64,000 bases of DNA from Erythrobacter sp. Alg231-14 (GCF_900149685.1 NZ_LT702999.1:806001-870000), one strand, 5' to 3'. Counted from the first letter of the stretch, positions 51,312 to 61,946 are shown. The notes: generated by a model from the sequence alone, not told the origin. Program-made: numbers and translations.

Positions 51312-51330
51312 CGGCGGCGACAAGCCGCCG
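51312..51330 (-). terminator. Terminator after the DAHP synthase gene
   Basis: CGGCGGC/GCCGCCG arms with a 5-nt loop lie just past the minus-strand stop; CCTTTTTG follows six bases later. Confidence 0.55.
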
Positions 51331-51333
51331 CGT

Positions 51334-52716
51334 TTATGCCGCGTCGGCGGCCCGTTGTTCGTTCACTTCGGTGTTCAACATTTCCGCCAGAGCGAATGCC
51401 AGTTCAAGCGATTGCTCTGCATTGAGGCGGGGATCGCAATGGGTGTGATAGCGATCGCCCAAACGTTCTTCTGTGATCGCGACTGCGCCGCCAACACATT
51501 CGGTGACGTCTTGGCCGGTCATTTCGATGTGAATGCCGCCAGGATGCGTTCCCTCGGCGCGATGCACGGCAAAGAAGCCGCGCGCTTCGGTGAGGATTCG
51601 ATCGAACGGGCGCGTTTTGAAACCGGTGTCCGATTTCACAACATTGCCATGCATCGGATCACAGCTCCACACGACCGGGTGGCCTTCGCGTTTCACCGCC
51701 CGGACCAATTTCGGCAGACCGTCTTCAACCTTGTCGTGACCAAAACGGCTGATCAAAGTGATCCGGCCTGCTTCGCGATTCGGGTTCAAGATATCCAACA
51801 ATTCAAGCAGGGCGTCAGGCTCAAGGCTTGGACCGCATTTCATGCCGAGTGGATTGCCAATGCCGCGCGCGAATTCAATATGCGCGCTGCCGGGGAACCG
51901 GGTCCGATCACCAATCCAAAGCATATGTGCGCTGGTCGCGTACCAATCACCGGTCAGTGAATCTTGACGGGTCAAGGCTTGCTCATACGGCAGCAACAGA
52001 CCTTCGTGGCTGGTGTAGAAATTGGTGCCTTGAAGTTGTGGGACCGTCGCTGGGTCGATGCCGCACGCTTCCATGAAATCGAGCGATTCGCCGATACGGT
52101 CGGCGGTCTCTGCGAATTTCTCTGTCCATGGGGTGCGTCCCATGAAATCGAGCGTCCATTGGTGCACCTGACGCAAATTGGCGTAACCGCCACCGGCAAA
52201 TGCGCGCAGCAAATTCAATGTTGAAGCCGCTTGCGAATAGGCGCGCACCATCCGGCCTGGATCGTTGCGCCGTTGGGCCGCGTCAAAATCGATGCCGTTG
52301 ATGTTATCACCAAGGTAACTTGGCAGGGTCACATCGCCGATTGTTTCTGTGGGTGAGCTGCGCGGCTTGGCGAATTGTCCGGCCATGCGACCGACCTTCA
52401 CCACGGGCCGTTTGCTGGCGAATGTCATCACAACCGCCATTTGCAGCAACACGCGGAATGTATCGCGAATGTTGTTGGGATGGAATTCGGCAAAGCTTTC
52501 TGCGCAATCGCCGCCCTGCAACAGGAACGCGCGGCCATTGGCCACTTCGGCCAGATCCGATTTTAGTGCCCGCGCCTCACCGGCAAAAACCAAGGGCGGA
52601 TAAGCGTCCAACGTCGCCTCGGCTTCGGCCAATTCGGCGGCGTCTTCGTAATGCGGCAAATGCCGCGCTTCGTGCTCTTTCCAGCTCGTCGGGTTCCAAT
52701 TCTGGGCCACGGTCAA
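51334..52716 (-). CDS. aroG: Class II 3-deoxy-7-phosphoheptulonate synthase
   Basis: A 460-residue plant-type DAHP synthase, which condenses PEP and erythrose 4-phosphate at the start of the shikimate pathway. [24 protein letters not shown] and [15 protein letters not shown] are class II signatures. It stands alone between the GGDEF gene and a large peptidase. Confidence 0.94.
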   Translation of the reverse strand: MTVAQNWNPTSWKEHEARHLPHYEDAAELAEAEATLDAYPPLVFAGEARALKSDLAEVANGRAFLLQGGDCAESFAEFHPNNIRDTFRVLLQMAVVMTFASKRPVVKVGRMAGQFAKPRSSPTETIGDVTLPSYLGDNINGIDFDAAQRRNDPGRMVRAYSQAASTLNLLRAFAGGGYANLRQVHQWTLDFMGRTPWTEKFAETADRIGESLDFMEACGIDPATVPQLQGTNFYTSHEGLLLPYEQALTRQDSLTGDWYATSAHMLWIGDRTRFPGSAHIEFARGIGNPLGMKCGPSLEPDALLELLDILNPNREAGRITLISRFGHDKVEDGLPKLVRAVKREGHPVVWSCDPMHGNVVKSDTGFKTRPFDRILTEARGFFAVHRAEGTHPGGIHIEMTGQDVTECVGGAVAITEERLGDRYHTHCDPRLNAEQSLELAFALAEMLNTEVNEQRAADAA

Positions 52717-52900
52717 TCAATCTCTTTTCAAATAAGGGGCAGCGCGGATTAGCGCGCACGTTCTATATGTAAAGCCGAATGGTGCATTGCGACAACTTTA
52801 TTTCACGAACACTCAAATCGCATCCGCCGATTTCTCGGCCGCGTCGATCGCCTTTGCGCGCCCGGCGGGCCGGTCGGACCGCACCCATCGCGTAGGAGAG

Positions 52901-55900
52901 TTACCGCCCCGAAACGCCCGGGACCGACCGCACTGCGGGTGCCGATGGCGGATTGATGACGGGACCAATCGGGCCTTCGGGAGCGCTCGCCAATTCCTGA
53001 CCTTCCGGGATCACCGCCAATTTCAAAGGCGCACGTTGGGCGAAATAACGGCCGGCCAAGAACCGCATTACGCGCGGGCTGGTTTGCGAAAAGTCTGACA
53101 GCAAAGATCGAAGCAGATCAACGCGTTGCGGGTCAAAGCTGGCGCCTTCTAGGTTGTAGAGCCAGAATTGATTGCCGGTTGATGCGCGGCGAACGCGTTG
53201 GCTCAATGGTTCGGTTACGCGCGTGATTTCATCATCGGTAGGCGGGTTGGCCGCCAGGTCGCGCGCGATGCGATCCGCTTCGGCAAAGAAGATCGGCACA
53301 TAGGCCGGCTCCATTTGGGCCAAAGCGGTGATCCGACCGCCGCTCGCAATATCCGATGGCCAATTTGACCACACTTGCGGGGAATAGCTGGCACCCAACC
53401 GTTCCCGCAGCGCCTCCAACAAACGATTGTTGAATATCTGAACCAGAATTTCGAGTTGGCGCGATTCGCGAATACTCGCCATGCCACCGCCGCTGGGCCA
53501 TGCGATCACAGCCGCCGCTTGATTGGCATCACCGCGATGGGTCAAAACCGTTGGAGCGCCGGTGTTCGCCGCAAAGGCAGGAACGCGAGCAGCCACGTCA
53601 GGCGCGATCGGTGTGCGTTCGGGCAATGCGCCAAACGTCTCGCCCAGTTTGGCAACAATCGCATCGCGATCAAATTCGCCAAAGACCAAGACTTCGACGG
53701 GGCCCTGCGACAACAAAGGCTCCCACACTTCACGGAAACCTTCGGGTGTGACCCCATCCAACATTTCGGGTGTTGGCGTCGCAAAACGTGGATCGTTGTT
53801 GGTCGAGATGAATTCAAGATCGCGGTTCAACACGGCGCCCGGACTGGTCGAATATGTGTTGTAGGCCAGCTCCGCCGCAGCCCGTGCACGGATCACGGGA
53901 TCTTCGTCCCACCGCGGAGTGCCCAATTTTGCTGCGAACAAATACAATTGATCGGCCACATCATCGGACCGGGTTTGCGCGGTGAATGTAAAGACCGCAT
54001 CGCTGATCCCGAATTCAAACCCCAGCTTACGCCCGGTGCCCAGACGATCCAACTCGTTCTGACCCAGCTCACCGATGCCCGATCCCACCAAGGCCATTTG
54101 ACCTATGGGCGCATAGACTGCGCTGTCTTCATCAAAGGCGCGATAGCCCGCGCCAAATCGAACCCGCACCGTCACCCGGCCGGGCTCTGCGTCATTGGCC
54201 CACAACAACGCGCGAACGCCGTTGTCGAATGCGATCTGTTCCACTTCCAAAATGCCCAACGGCCCTTGTTCGGTAACTTGTCCCGCTTCACCAATCGGCG
54301 GAAGATCATCGAACGACAGGCTTTGCGCCGCCAAACGTGCGGTGTCGTCCACCATCACTTCGTTGGCCAATGCAAGGCCAAGCGCGCCTTCATCCGCTTC
54401 GCCAATGCTGGGCGTGACATAGACCGATCGCATAACATCGCCTGAGAAAAGGGCGCTCGTGCGGGCCTGAACCTCTTGGGGATTCAGCCGATCGGTCATG
54501 CCGCGCCACACGTCCAGAACAACTTGAGGGCTGGCCACGGTTTCGCGGATATCGACCGCATTCACCAAATTGTTGGCCAGGTCGCGCCCGGCTTGGACCG
54601 GGGCTTGTTCAACCGAATTGGCAAAGGCCACGTCAAATTCAGCAGCTTCGCGATCGATCTCTTCTTGTGTTGGTGGGTTGGTGATGGCGTCGGCAATCAC
54701 ACCGCGCACATCGGCCAAAGCCGCCTGCCAATCGGTTGTCAGCGGCGCGAAGGTGACAAATGTCGCGTCGGTGGAACGCGACACATCATCCTGTTGCACC
54801 TGAGCGTAGAGATACGATCCTCCAGCACGCGCGCGCGTTTCCAAACGGCGATTGATGATCGATTGGGACAGAGCGTCGAGCAAGAGCCCTTCATTGTAGA
54901 CGATCGTATCGTCAACTTTGCGCCAAGGCCGCATGATTGCATAGGTCAAACTGCGCGGCAGATCGGGTTCAACCGCAACGCCAAGATCGCCAATCGGCAA
55001 TCCAGTGCCCGCCGCAATCGGTGCACCTTGTGGCACAACGGGATCGCCAAAATCGGGCGCCACGCCAGGCTCTCCGGTCCCTTCCCAATCGCCAAACCAT
55101 TGTTCAACCAATCCGGCCAAAACCAATGGATCGGCATCACCGGCCACCACGATTACCGTGTTTTCCGGGCGGTACCACCGTTGGTAAAACGCGTTGACGG
55201 ATGCTCCTGTCGCGCCTTCCAATGTTTCAACGGTGCCGATCGGATTGCGAGTGGCAAGCCGTTGACCGGCAAAGAAAGTGCGCCGGGTAAGGTCGCTGAC
55301 CCGTTGCGACGCCCCGCCCCGCTCGCGTTTTTCGGCAAGGACGATCGGGCGTTCTGCGTCGACGTTCTCATCGCTCAGAACGGGTTCTCGGATCATTCCG
55401 GAAAGCAGGCGGAAACTTTCATACAATTTGGCCTGATCAATATCAGGGATGTCCAATTTGTATGCGGTGTGAGTCGGACTGGTTTCTGCGTTGGCATCGC
55501 TGCCGAATGTCGCACCCAAACGTTGCCATGCGGCGATGGCTTCGGCTTGACCGAGATATTTGCTTTCTCGAAACAAGAGGTGTTCCAAAAGGTGCGCAAA
55601 CCCTTGTTCGCTGTCTTCTTCGTGCAGCGATCCTGCATCAACGCGGACACGAACTGACATTTGGCGCGGCGGCACGCCATTGCGGCGGACGGCGTATCGC
55701 AGGCCGTTGTCCATCTGACCAAACAGCCATTCGTCATCAACAGGGACATTGCTCCCTTCATACAGCCAAGGCGTCTCACCTTCTGCCTGCAACGCAGTTG
55801 GCGCAGGGATCTCAGGAGGTGCCGGCGGCGCCGATGGTGCCTCCTGCGCCAAAGCAGGAATGACCAAAGCGACAGGCGCAGCGATGACGGAGAGGGCGAC

Positions 55901-55924
55901 GGTTGCCCGGATAATCAGATTCAT
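52901..55924 (-). CDS. M16-family zinc metallopeptidase (insulinase type)
   Basis: A 1007-residue secreted protein with a signal peptide (residues 1-26, ending ALAQ). The inverted zinc motif HxxEH is present at residues 111-115 (HLLEH), and the second half carries a catalytically silent M16 domain. It is likely periplasmic. An extended start at 55984 is possible but less likely. The 3' gap to 52900 holds no clear gene. Confidence 0.92.
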   Translation of the reverse strand: MNLIIRATVALSVIAAPVALVIPALAQEAPSAPPAPPEIPAPTALQAEGETPWLYEGSNVPVDDEWLFGQMDNGLRYAVRRNGVPPRQMSVRVRVDAGSLHEEDSEQGFAHLLEHLLFRESKYLGQAEAIAAWQRLGATFGSDANAETSPTHTAYKLDIPDIDQAKLYESFRLLSGMIREPVLSDENVDAERPIVLAEKRERGGASQRVSDLTRRTFFAGQRLATRNPIGTVETLEGATGASVNAFYQRWYRPENTVIVVAGDADPLVLAGLVEQWFGDWEGTGEPGVAPDFGDPVVPQGAPIAAGTGLPIGDLGVAVEPDLPRSLTYAIMRPWRKVDDTIVYNEGLLLDALSQSIINRRLETRARAGGSYLYAQVQQDDVSRSTDATFVTFAPLTTDWQAALADVRGVIADAITNPPTQEEIDREAAEFDVAFANSVEQAPVQAGRDLANNLVNAVDIRETVASPQVVLDVWRGMTDRLNPQEVQARTSALFSGDVMRSVYVTPSIGEADEGALGLALANEVMVDDTARLAAQSLSFDDLPPIGEAGQVTEQGPLGILEVEQIAFDNGVRALLWANDAEPGRVTVRVRFGAGYRAFDEDSAVYAPIGQMALVGSGIGELGQNELDRLGTGRKLGFEFGISDAVFTFTAQTRSDDVADQLYLFAAKLGTPRWDEDPVIRARAAAELAYNTYSTSPGAVLNRDLEFISTNNDPRFATPTPEMLDGVTPEGFREVWEPLLSQGPVEVLVFGEFDRDAIVAKLGETFGALPERTPIAPDVAARVPAFAANTGAPTVLTHRGDANQAAAVIAWPSGGGMASIRESRQLEILVQIFNNRLLEALRERLGASYSPQVWSNWPSDIASGGRITALAQMEPAYVPIFFAEADRIARDLAANPPTDDEITRVTEPLSQRVRRASTGNQFWLYNLEGASFDPQRVDLLRSLLSDFSQTSPRVMRFLAGRYFAQRAPLKLAVIPEGQELASAPEGPIGPVINPPSAPAVRSVPGVSGR

Positions 55925-56047
55925 AGCCCCGTTATAGGGACACCAGCCATGAAGGACCAGTGAATGTGTGCAAAGTATCGTCACCTTGCCCCAACGCCCT
56001 GTTCTCTACCATTGCCCCCAGACAATGCGCACCCTATCTATGGCGAC

Positions 56048-56629
56048 ATGTTCATAGAGACCGAAACCACACCAAACCCATCCAGCCTCAAATTCCTGCC
56101 GGGTCGCCCGGTTATGGCGTCGGGCACACGCGAATTTTCCTCTCCCGAAGCGGCAGAGATCAGCCCCTTGGCGCAGGCGATCTTTGACACGGGCGAAGTG
56201 GTGAATGTGTTTTACGGTTGGGAATTCGTGACGGTAACCGCCGCGCCCGGCGCAGATTGGGGCGCGTTGAAATCACAGGTCGTGACCATCCTGCTCGATC
56301 ATTTCGTATCCGAGGCCCCGTTGTTTGTCGGTGGCAGCGCAGATGGCATTTCCGTTCCTGCCGAAGACATCGAATTGGTCGTTGAAGACCGCGCTGAAGA
56401 CGCCGAAGTCATCGCATCCATTCAAGAGCTTTTGGAAACACGCGTCCGCCCTGCGGTTGCCGGCGATGGCGGCGACATTGCGTATCGCGGGTTTAGCGAA
56501 GGCGTCGTTTATCTGACATTGCAAGGCGCGTGTGCCGGGTGCCCATCCAGTACGGCGACGTTGAAACAAGGGATCGAGAGTTTGTTGACCCACTACATCC
56601 CTGAAGTAAGCGAAGTGCGCGCGGCGTAA
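56048..56629 (+). CDS. NfuA-type Fe-S cluster scaffold
   Basis: A 193-residue protein. The N-terminal Nfu_N domain starts MFIETETTPNPSSLKFLPGRPV; the C-terminal NifU domain has CAGC (CxxC), which holds a 4Fe-4S cluster. The start at 56048 is the first reasonable ATG. It precedes tsaB by 52 bp. Confidence 0.92.
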   Translation: MFIETETTPNPSSLKFLPGRPVMASGTREFSSPEAAEISPLAQAIFDTGEVVNVFYGWEFVTVTAAPGADWGALKSQVVTILLDHFVSEAPLFVGGSADGISVPAEDIELVVEDRAEDAEVIASIQELLETRVRPAVAGDGGDIAYRGFSEGVVYLTLQGACAGCPSSTATLKQGIESLLTHYIPEVSEVRAA

Positions 56630-56681
56630 GCGCTGAACTCTTGCTTGCGCAGTCGGATCGGCTGAGGCATCGCGCCTGAAG

Positions 56682-57347
56682 ATGCAGGACACCATGCAAG
56701 ATACGGGACCTATGCAGTTTTCCGGGCGAACTCTAGCCATCGAAACCGCCAGCGAGGCGTGTTCCGTTGCGATGTTTGACGGCACAAAGACCGTTGCGCT
56801 TGATCATCAGGTTCTGGGACGCGGACACGCCGAGGCGTTGGTCCCTATGATCGCCGACTTGCCCGACAAAGGGCGCGCAGATCGCATTCTTGTCTCCCTT
56901 GGCCCCGGCAGTTTTACCGGTGTGCGCATTGGCATTGCAACCGCTCGCGCTCTTGGCGTGGCTTGGAACATTCCCGTCTTTGGTTACCCGACCCTCGCCC
57001 TAGTGTCCGTTCGCGCATGGCAACCGCGACCACGGCCGGTGACCGTGTGCATGAACGGCGGTCACGGAGAATGGTTTGTCCAAAACTTCGATGGCGTTAC
57101 CCCCCAAGACGACCATCGCTCTCTTACCCCTCAAGATGCGGTCTTGGCCTGTCGCCATGATGTGATTGTCGGCAATCGCGCCCAGCAATTGGCCGACCTG
57201 ATCGGTAAAGACACGACTCTAGCGCTCGACCTGTTGCCCGATGCGGGCAAGATCGGGTTGCTGCATGAGGGCTGCCTGACGGCTGATCTCGCCCCGATCT
57301 ATGGACGGGCGCCTGACGCCGTTCCGCAAAAGTCGAAACAACAATGA
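56682..57347 (+). CDS. tsaB: tRNA threonylcarbamoyladenosine synthesis protein TsaB
   Basis: An up to 221-residue ASKHA-fold partner of TsaD. LAIETASEACSVAMFD near the N-terminus and SLGPGSFTGVRIGIATARAL are diagnostic. In-frame ATGs lie at 56682, 56694 and 56712; 56712 would give the usual length and its GGGA spacing is acceptable. Its stop overlaps rimI by 4 bp. Confidence 0.9.
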   Translation: MQDTMQDTGPMQFSGRTLAIETASEACSVAMFDGTKTVALDHQVLGRGHAEALVPMIADLPDKGRADRILVSLGPGSFTGVRIGIATARALGVAWNIPVFGYPTLALVSVRAWQPRPRPVTVCMNGGHGEWFVQNFDGVTPQDDHRSLTPQDAVLACRHDVIVGNRAQQLADLIGKDTTLALDLLPDAGKIGLLHEGCLTADLAPIYGRAPDAVPQKSKQQ

Positions 57348-57820
57348 CCGCGTCCCCCGAAACTGTCATGCGCATCATGACCGTGATGAATCAGGCGTTT
57401 GATCCGATGTTTGGAGAGGCGTGGAACCACCGTCAGGTCGCCGATGCGCTTACGATGCCCAACACGCATGCGATCGTTGTCGACATCAACGGCAACGCAA
57501 TCGAAGAAGACATCTCTGTTCCAAATGAAGCGGCCGGCTTTGTCTTAACCCGTCACGCCGCCGATGAAGAAGAATTGTTGTTGATTGCGGTTTTACCGGA
57601 ATGTCGCGGCCGAGGTTTAGGACAGAAGTTAATTGACCGATTATTAAAAACTTCCCGTAACCGGGGCATAGAACGTATGTTTCTAGAGATGCGTCGTGGT
57701 AATCCAGCAATCCATCTTTATCAAAAGCTCGGATTTGAACCTATCGGTGAGAGACTTAAATATTACACACTATCCGACGGGTCACGGGTGGACGCCATTA
57801 CTTTTGGCGTGAAACTTTAA
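57344..57820 (+). CDS. rimI: Ribosomal protein S18-alanine N-acetyltransferase
   Basis: A 158-residue GNAT. The acetyl-CoA loop is VLPECRGRGLGQKLI (R/Q-x-x-G-x-G), and FLEMRRGNPAIHLYQKLGFE is typical of RimI. It overlaps tsaB, a common pairing. Confidence 0.88.
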   Translation: MTASPETVMRIMTVMNQAFDPMFGEAWNHRQVADALTMPNTHAIVVDINGNAIEEDISVPNEAAGFVLTRHAADEEELLLIAVLPECRGRGLGQKLIDRLLKTSRNRGIERMFLEMRRGNPAIHLYQKLGFEPIGERLKYYTLSDGSRVDAITFGVKL

Positions 57821-57963
57821 TTTACAACATATCATAAGTAATCATCAATACATCGAAATCCAACACAAGTATGCACCCCGCCTACTTGCAAAATATCCAT
57901 TTGTCGGCCATGCGCGTTTCATCGGAAAAATCCGAATTAAAAAACACGTGAGGAACTCTGGCT

Positions 57964-58401
57964 ATGCAAAATTTGGAAATCGAGATGAAAGAAACTCTCA
58001 TCACACTAACCAGCGACATCGTCGCCGCTCACCTTAGCAACAATGATGTGCAAGTTGATGCGGTTCCTGGTCTGATCACCAATGTTTACGGCGCACTCTC
58101 TGGTCTTGGAGAAGAAGCCGAACCCGAAGATGTCCGCCCTGAACCGGCTGTATCAATCCGTGCTTCGGTTAAACCTGATTACATCGTTTGCCTCGAAGAC
58201 GGCAAGAAATTGAAGATGTTGAAACGGTATCTGCGCACCAATTACGACATGACCCCCGAAGAATACCGCGCGCGTTGGAACCTGCCATCAGATTACCCGA
58301 TGGTTGCTCCCAACTACGCCGAAAAGCGTCGGGATCTTGCAAAGAAAATCGGCCTTGGCCGTAAGCCGGGCACCGGTCGCGGTCGCCGCAAGGTCAAATA
58401 A
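57964..58401 (+). CDS. mucR: MucR/Ros-family zinc-finger regulator
   Basis: A 145-residue regulator of alphaproteobacterial type. The Ros-like finger starts at YIVCLEDGKKLKMLKRYLRTNYDMTPEEYRARWNLP and the C-terminus is basic (GRKPGTGRGRRKVK). The usual second finger cysteine is replaced here. The 143-bp AT-rich gap before it fits an autoregulated, DNA-bending promoter. A second ATG lies at 57985. Confidence 0.88.
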   Translation: MQNLEIEMKETLITLTSDIVAAHLSNNDVQVDAVPGLITNVYGALSGLGEEAEPEDVRPEPAVSIRASVKPDYIVCLEDGKKLKMLKRYLRTNYDMTPEEYRARWNLPSDYPMVAPNYAEKRRDLAKKIGLGRKPGTGRGRRKVK

Positions 58402-58423
58402 TCAGAAGCAAAACTGAGATTCG

Positions 58424-58459
58424 ACGCCCCTGGCTTTTAACGCAGCTGGGGGCGTTGTT
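58424..58459 (+). terminator. Terminator after mucR
   Basis: ACGCCCC/GGGGCGT arms with an 18-nt loop lie 22 bp after the mucR stop, followed by TGTT. Confidence 0.55.
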
Positions 58460-58596
58460 CGTCTGAAGCTTGAGCAATGAGCCCGCTCTGGCTAAAGGTC
58501 GCCCAAGGCTTGCCCCGTTGGGCATGCGTTTTTGCGAAGGCCTATATTGGTAGTGGCCCAGTCTCTTGCTGGCCTAATTTTTAGGGAAGTGATCGC

Positions 58597-59019
58597 TTGA
58601 ACCAGAAAATCGACCTCGAACAGCTCTGCGCTGAAAAAGGCCTGCGGATTACAGAACAACGCCGGGTGATCGCGAAAGTCCTTTCCGAAAGCGACGACCA
58701 TCCTGACGTAGAATTGCTGCACCAGCGCGCCTCTGCAGTGGATGCCAAAATCTCCATCGCCACCGTGTATCGCACCGTGCGCCTGTTTGAAGAGGCCGGC
58801 ATTTTGGATCGCCACGATTTCGGCGATGGCCGATCGCGCTATGAACCTGTGCCCGAAGCGCATCACGATCATCTCATCGATGTCGAAACCGGCAAAGTGG
58901 TCGAATTCGTCGATCCCGAGGTTGAGGCTTTGCAACGCCAGATCGCTGAGAAACTGGGCTATCGCCTCGTGGACCACCGGATGGAATTGTACGGCGTTCG
59001 TTTGTCGCGAGAGAATTGA
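58597..59019 (+). CDS. fur: Fur/Mur-family metalloregulator
   Basis: A 140-residue regulator with a TTG start after AGGGAAG. The DNA-binding winged helix spans SIATVYRTVRLFEEAGIL. The metal region HHDHLIDVETGKVVEF has the two histidines but no CxxC, the form seen in manganese-responsive Mur of alphaproteobacteria. So the metal may be manganese or iron. Confidence 0.9.
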   Translation: MNQKIDLEQLCAEKGLRITEQRRVIAKVLSESDDHPDVELLHQRASAVDAKISIATVYRTVRLFEEAGILDRHDFGDGRSRYEPVPEAHHDHLIDVETGKVVEFVDPEVEALQRQIAEKLGYRLVDHRMELYGVRLSREN

Positions 59020-59027
59020 TAACAATC

Positions 59028-59972
59028 ATGTCGGACACCGCCGAGACGACCGGGACAGAAGCCCCCACCGAAAACAAAGCGTGGGAATTGCGGGTCGCCG
59101 CGGCGCGCGGGGAAACCACCCCGATTTCGATCCGAGGTTGGTTTAGAATAGCCCGACGTGCGTCCGCATTGTTGTTCTTGTTGATTGCATTTGTGCCGAT
59201 GCATTATCTGTACCGCGTCTTTGCCTATGGCTCGCCCTTCCCCATGCTTTTCCTACGCTATGCCGCGCGCATTTCGGGGGCCAAAGTCGAAGTCAAAGGC
59301 ACCCACCTTAAACGCGACGTGTTCTATGTGGCGAACCATGTGTCTTGGCTTGATATTTTGTCGATGGCGGGCGCGTGTGGCACGGCGTTCGTCGCCAAAG
59401 CGGAATTGGCTAGCGCACCGTTGGTCGGCTGGCTCGCATCACTCAACAGAACGGTGTTTGTGAAACGCGAACACCGGATGGGCGTGGCGGAACAAATCAA
59501 CGCATTGAAGGAAGCCTTAGCCGACAATTGGGCTGTGACGGTCTTTCCCGAAGGGACAACGACGGACGGCCAATCGCTTTTGCCGTTCAAGACCAGCATG
59601 CTGTCTGTATTGGAGCCTCCTCCGCCGGGCGTGATGGTTCAACCGGTCTTGCTAGATTACGGCTCGGTCGCGGAATGGATTGGCTGGATCGGCGACGAAG
59701 ACGGGCTCAACAACGCCAAACGGGTGTTGGCGCGAAAAGGAACCTTTCCACTTAAGGTCGAATTCCTCGAACCGTTTAGCCCTTCGGATTTTCGCGGGCG
59801 AAAGGCCATTGGACAAGAATCACGCCGCCGCATCGAAGAGGCGCTTTGTGAAGCGCTGGGAAAGCCCTTGCGTAAATTCGCGCATGACGTGGCGCCTATC
59901 CGCTATGAAAAGGGCGACGCGACACAGGGTGTGGGCGTGAAGTTGACCGTTCCCACCGACACCGAAGTGTGA
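59028..59972 (+). CDS. plsC: 1-acyl-sn-glycerol-3-phosphate acyltransferase
   Basis: A 314-residue membrane-bound acyltransferase that makes phosphatidic acid. NHVSWLD (NHxxxxD-type) and FPEGTTTDG are the active-site and substrate motifs, with a membrane segment before. It starts 8 bp after fur; an ATG at 59016 is an alternative. Confidence 0.92.
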   Translation: MSDTAETTGTEAPTENKAWELRVAAARGETTPISIRGWFRIARRASALLFLLIAFVPMHYLYRVFAYGSPFPMLFLRYAARISGAKVEVKGTHLKRDVFYVANHVSWLDILSMAGACGTAFVAKAELASAPLVGWLASLNRTVFVKREHRMGVAEQINALKEALADNWAVTVFPEGTTTDGQSLLPFKTSMLSVLEPPPPGVMVQPVLLDYGSVAEWIGWIGDEDGLNNAKRVLARKGTFPLKVEFLEPFSPSDFRGRKAIGQESRRRIEEALCEALGKPLRKFAHDVAPIRYEKGDATQGVGVKLTVPTDTEV

Positions 59973-60000
59973 CCGGCAGCGAACCGATGTCTAAGGCGGG

Positions 60001-60885
60001 TTAGAGTCCCGCGCGCACCAACCAGTCATGGAACAAACGGACGGGCCGCATTTCTAGAGCGGTTGGTTTGCACACGAACCAATAGCTGTACGGGCTCTGC
60101 ACCTCGACACCGGGCAAATTGGTCAATCGGTTATCCGCCGCGCGGCGCAAGTGATCGTCATGCATGATCGCAATGCCCAATCCTTGGGCGGCTGCTTCCA
60201 ACATCAATTGACCGGAATCGTAATGGTCAATCGCGGCGGGTTCCATCTCATCAAGATCATTCGCTTTTTTCCACGCGACGAAGCTTTCCGGCAGTTCATT
60301 GTGGATCAGGAATGTCTGCTTGGCCAAGCTTTCATCATTGACGGTATCACCCACAGAAATCGCCACATCTTTGGAACAGATTGCGTGCACAAGATTGTGA
60401 TCGAGGCGCACCGCGTGCAACCCGCTTGCCGGGCCGCGCGATAAGATGATCGCCGCGTCCAACGTGTCGCCCACGCGATCTTCCAAATGAGGTGCTGTGT
60501 CGATGTCGATGTGCAGCAAAGGATGTCGTTTGCGCAATTCACCCAGCCGCGGGAACAGACGTTGGCTCCCGAACATCGGCAACACGCCCAAACGCAATCG
60601 CAACAGCGATATGTTATCTGATTGGCTCTCTACCGCGCGGGTCAAAGATTCCAGATGCGGGTTCACCGCTTCGTAAAAAGCCTGCCCTTCATCGGTTAGC
60701 TGCATTGATTGCCGCGCCCGCGTGAACAACTTCTTCCCTACAAATTCTTCGAGATTGGTTATTCGCCGCGACAAAGCGGACGGGCTCAATCCAATCTCCT
60801 CTGCGGCGGCGCGTGCCGAACCCAATCGCACGGTGCGCATGAACGCTTCGAGAGCGCGCAGGGGAGGAAGACGACGTGACGGCAT
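60001..60885 (-). CDS. LysR-family regulator, GcvA-like
   Basis: A 294-residue LysR protein (MPSRRLPPLRALEAFMRTVRLGSARAAAEEIGLSPSALSRRI) following an AAGGAG site. Its target is unknown. It converges with plsC and lies next to corC on the same strand, with 95 bp between. Confidence 0.88.
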   Translation of the reverse strand: MPSRRLPPLRALEAFMRTVRLGSARAAAEEIGLSPSALSRRITNLEEFVGKKLFTRARQSMQLTDEGQAFYEAVNPHLESLTRAVESQSDNISLLRLRLGVLPMFGSQRLFPRLGELRKRHPLLHIDIDTAPHLEDRVGDTLDAAIILSRGPASGLHAVRLDHNLVHAICSKDVAISVGDTVNDESLAKQTFLIHNELPESFVAWKKANDLDEMEPAAIDHYDSGQLMLEAAAQGLGIAIMHDDHLRRAADNRLTNLPGVEVQSPYSYWFVCKPTALEMRPVRLFHDWLVRAGL

Positions 60886-60980
60886 TGTAGAAGCTCCTTT
60901 ACCACGACAGATACGCTTTGTGTGGCAAGTCAGATGCAAAAAGCGGAAGGTTTTTCAAAAAAAATCTTTGCGAGGTGCAG

Positions 60981-61934
60981 TTATTGCAATTCGCTCGCAG
61001 ATGATGCGCTCGCATTTTCGTTCAAAGCCGTTTCGCTATCGGGCGAATGCAGGCGCAGGCGGGTTACATGCGTTTCATCACCGCCGGTCACTTCGATCAT
61101 CCATCCGCTTGGGTGTTTTAACGACGCACCCACCGGCGGCACCGCCTCTGCTAAAACGAAGGCGAGCCCGCCCAACGTGTCGACCGCTTCTTCCACTTCG
61201 CCCAACCTTGGATCGACCGTCTCGGCCACATCGTCCAATTCGGCCCGGGCATCGCAATCCCACATCCCATCACCAATCGGTACGATGAGAGCCTCTGGCG
61301 TTTCATCATGCTCATCTTCGATTTCACCGACAATCTCTTCGACGAGATCTTCGATCGTGATGAGACCATCGGTTCCCGAAAATTCATCAAGCACAATCGC
61401 CAAGTGCACCCGGCGGGCGCGCATATCGGCCAGCACGTCCAACGCACCGCGCGATTGTGGCACGTACAAAGGTTGGCGCATCAAGACGGTCCAATCGCGC
61501 GGTGGTTTTGTGCCGCTGGCCAAATATCCGAACACGTCCTTTATATGGATCATGCCAACCACATTATCGAGCTGATCGCGATAAACCGGCATGCGGGAAT
61601 GGCCGCTTTCGCTAAACGAGGTGACTAGGTCATCCCATGCCAGCGCGGCATCGACCGCAACGATTTCTCCACGCGGAACAGCGACATCATCGGCATCATG
61701 TTCCGAAAAATGCAGCAGATTGCGCAGCATTTGCCGCTCTGTTGTGGAAAGATCACCATTGCCGTCGGCATCTTCGGCTTGAGTGTCGACCTCGCCTTCG
61801 TGCTCATCAATGGCTTCTTCAAGCTGTGCGCGCAGCGACCGATCGCTATCGGCGAGGCCAAGCTTGCGTTTGATTGCGAGCCAAAGCCCGCTGCTACTCT
61901 CCGCGTCTCCGGCGGGGGATTGAGAATCGGGCAT
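60981..61934 (-). CDS. corC: CorC/HlyC-type CBS and transporter-associated domain protein
   Basis: A 317-residue cytoplasmic protein. Two CBS motifs lie at about residues 70-190 (SFSESGHSRMPVYRDQLDNVVGMIHIKDV; MRARRVHLAIVLDEFSGTDGLITIEDLVEEIVGEIEDEHD), followed by a CorC-HlyC domain. Relatives are linked to magnesium/cobalt efflux. It follows ybeY by 12 bp, the usual order. Confidence 0.92.
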   Translation of the reverse strand: MPDSQSPAGDAESSSGLWLAIKRKLGLADSDRSLRAQLEEAIDEHEGEVDTQAEDADGNGDLSTTERQMLRNLLHFSEHDADDVAVPRGEIVAVDAALAWDDLVTSFSESGHSRMPVYRDQLDNVVGMIHIKDVFGYLASGTKPPRDWTVLMRQPLYVPQSRGALDVLADMRARRVHLAIVLDEFSGTDGLITIEDLVEEIVGEIEDEHDETPEALIVPIGDGMWDCDARAELDDVAETVDPRLGEVEEAVDTLGGLAFVLAEAVPPVGASLKHPSGWMIEVTGGDETHVTRLRLHSPDSETALNENASASSASELQ

Positions 61935-61946
61935 GGCCCTAAATGT

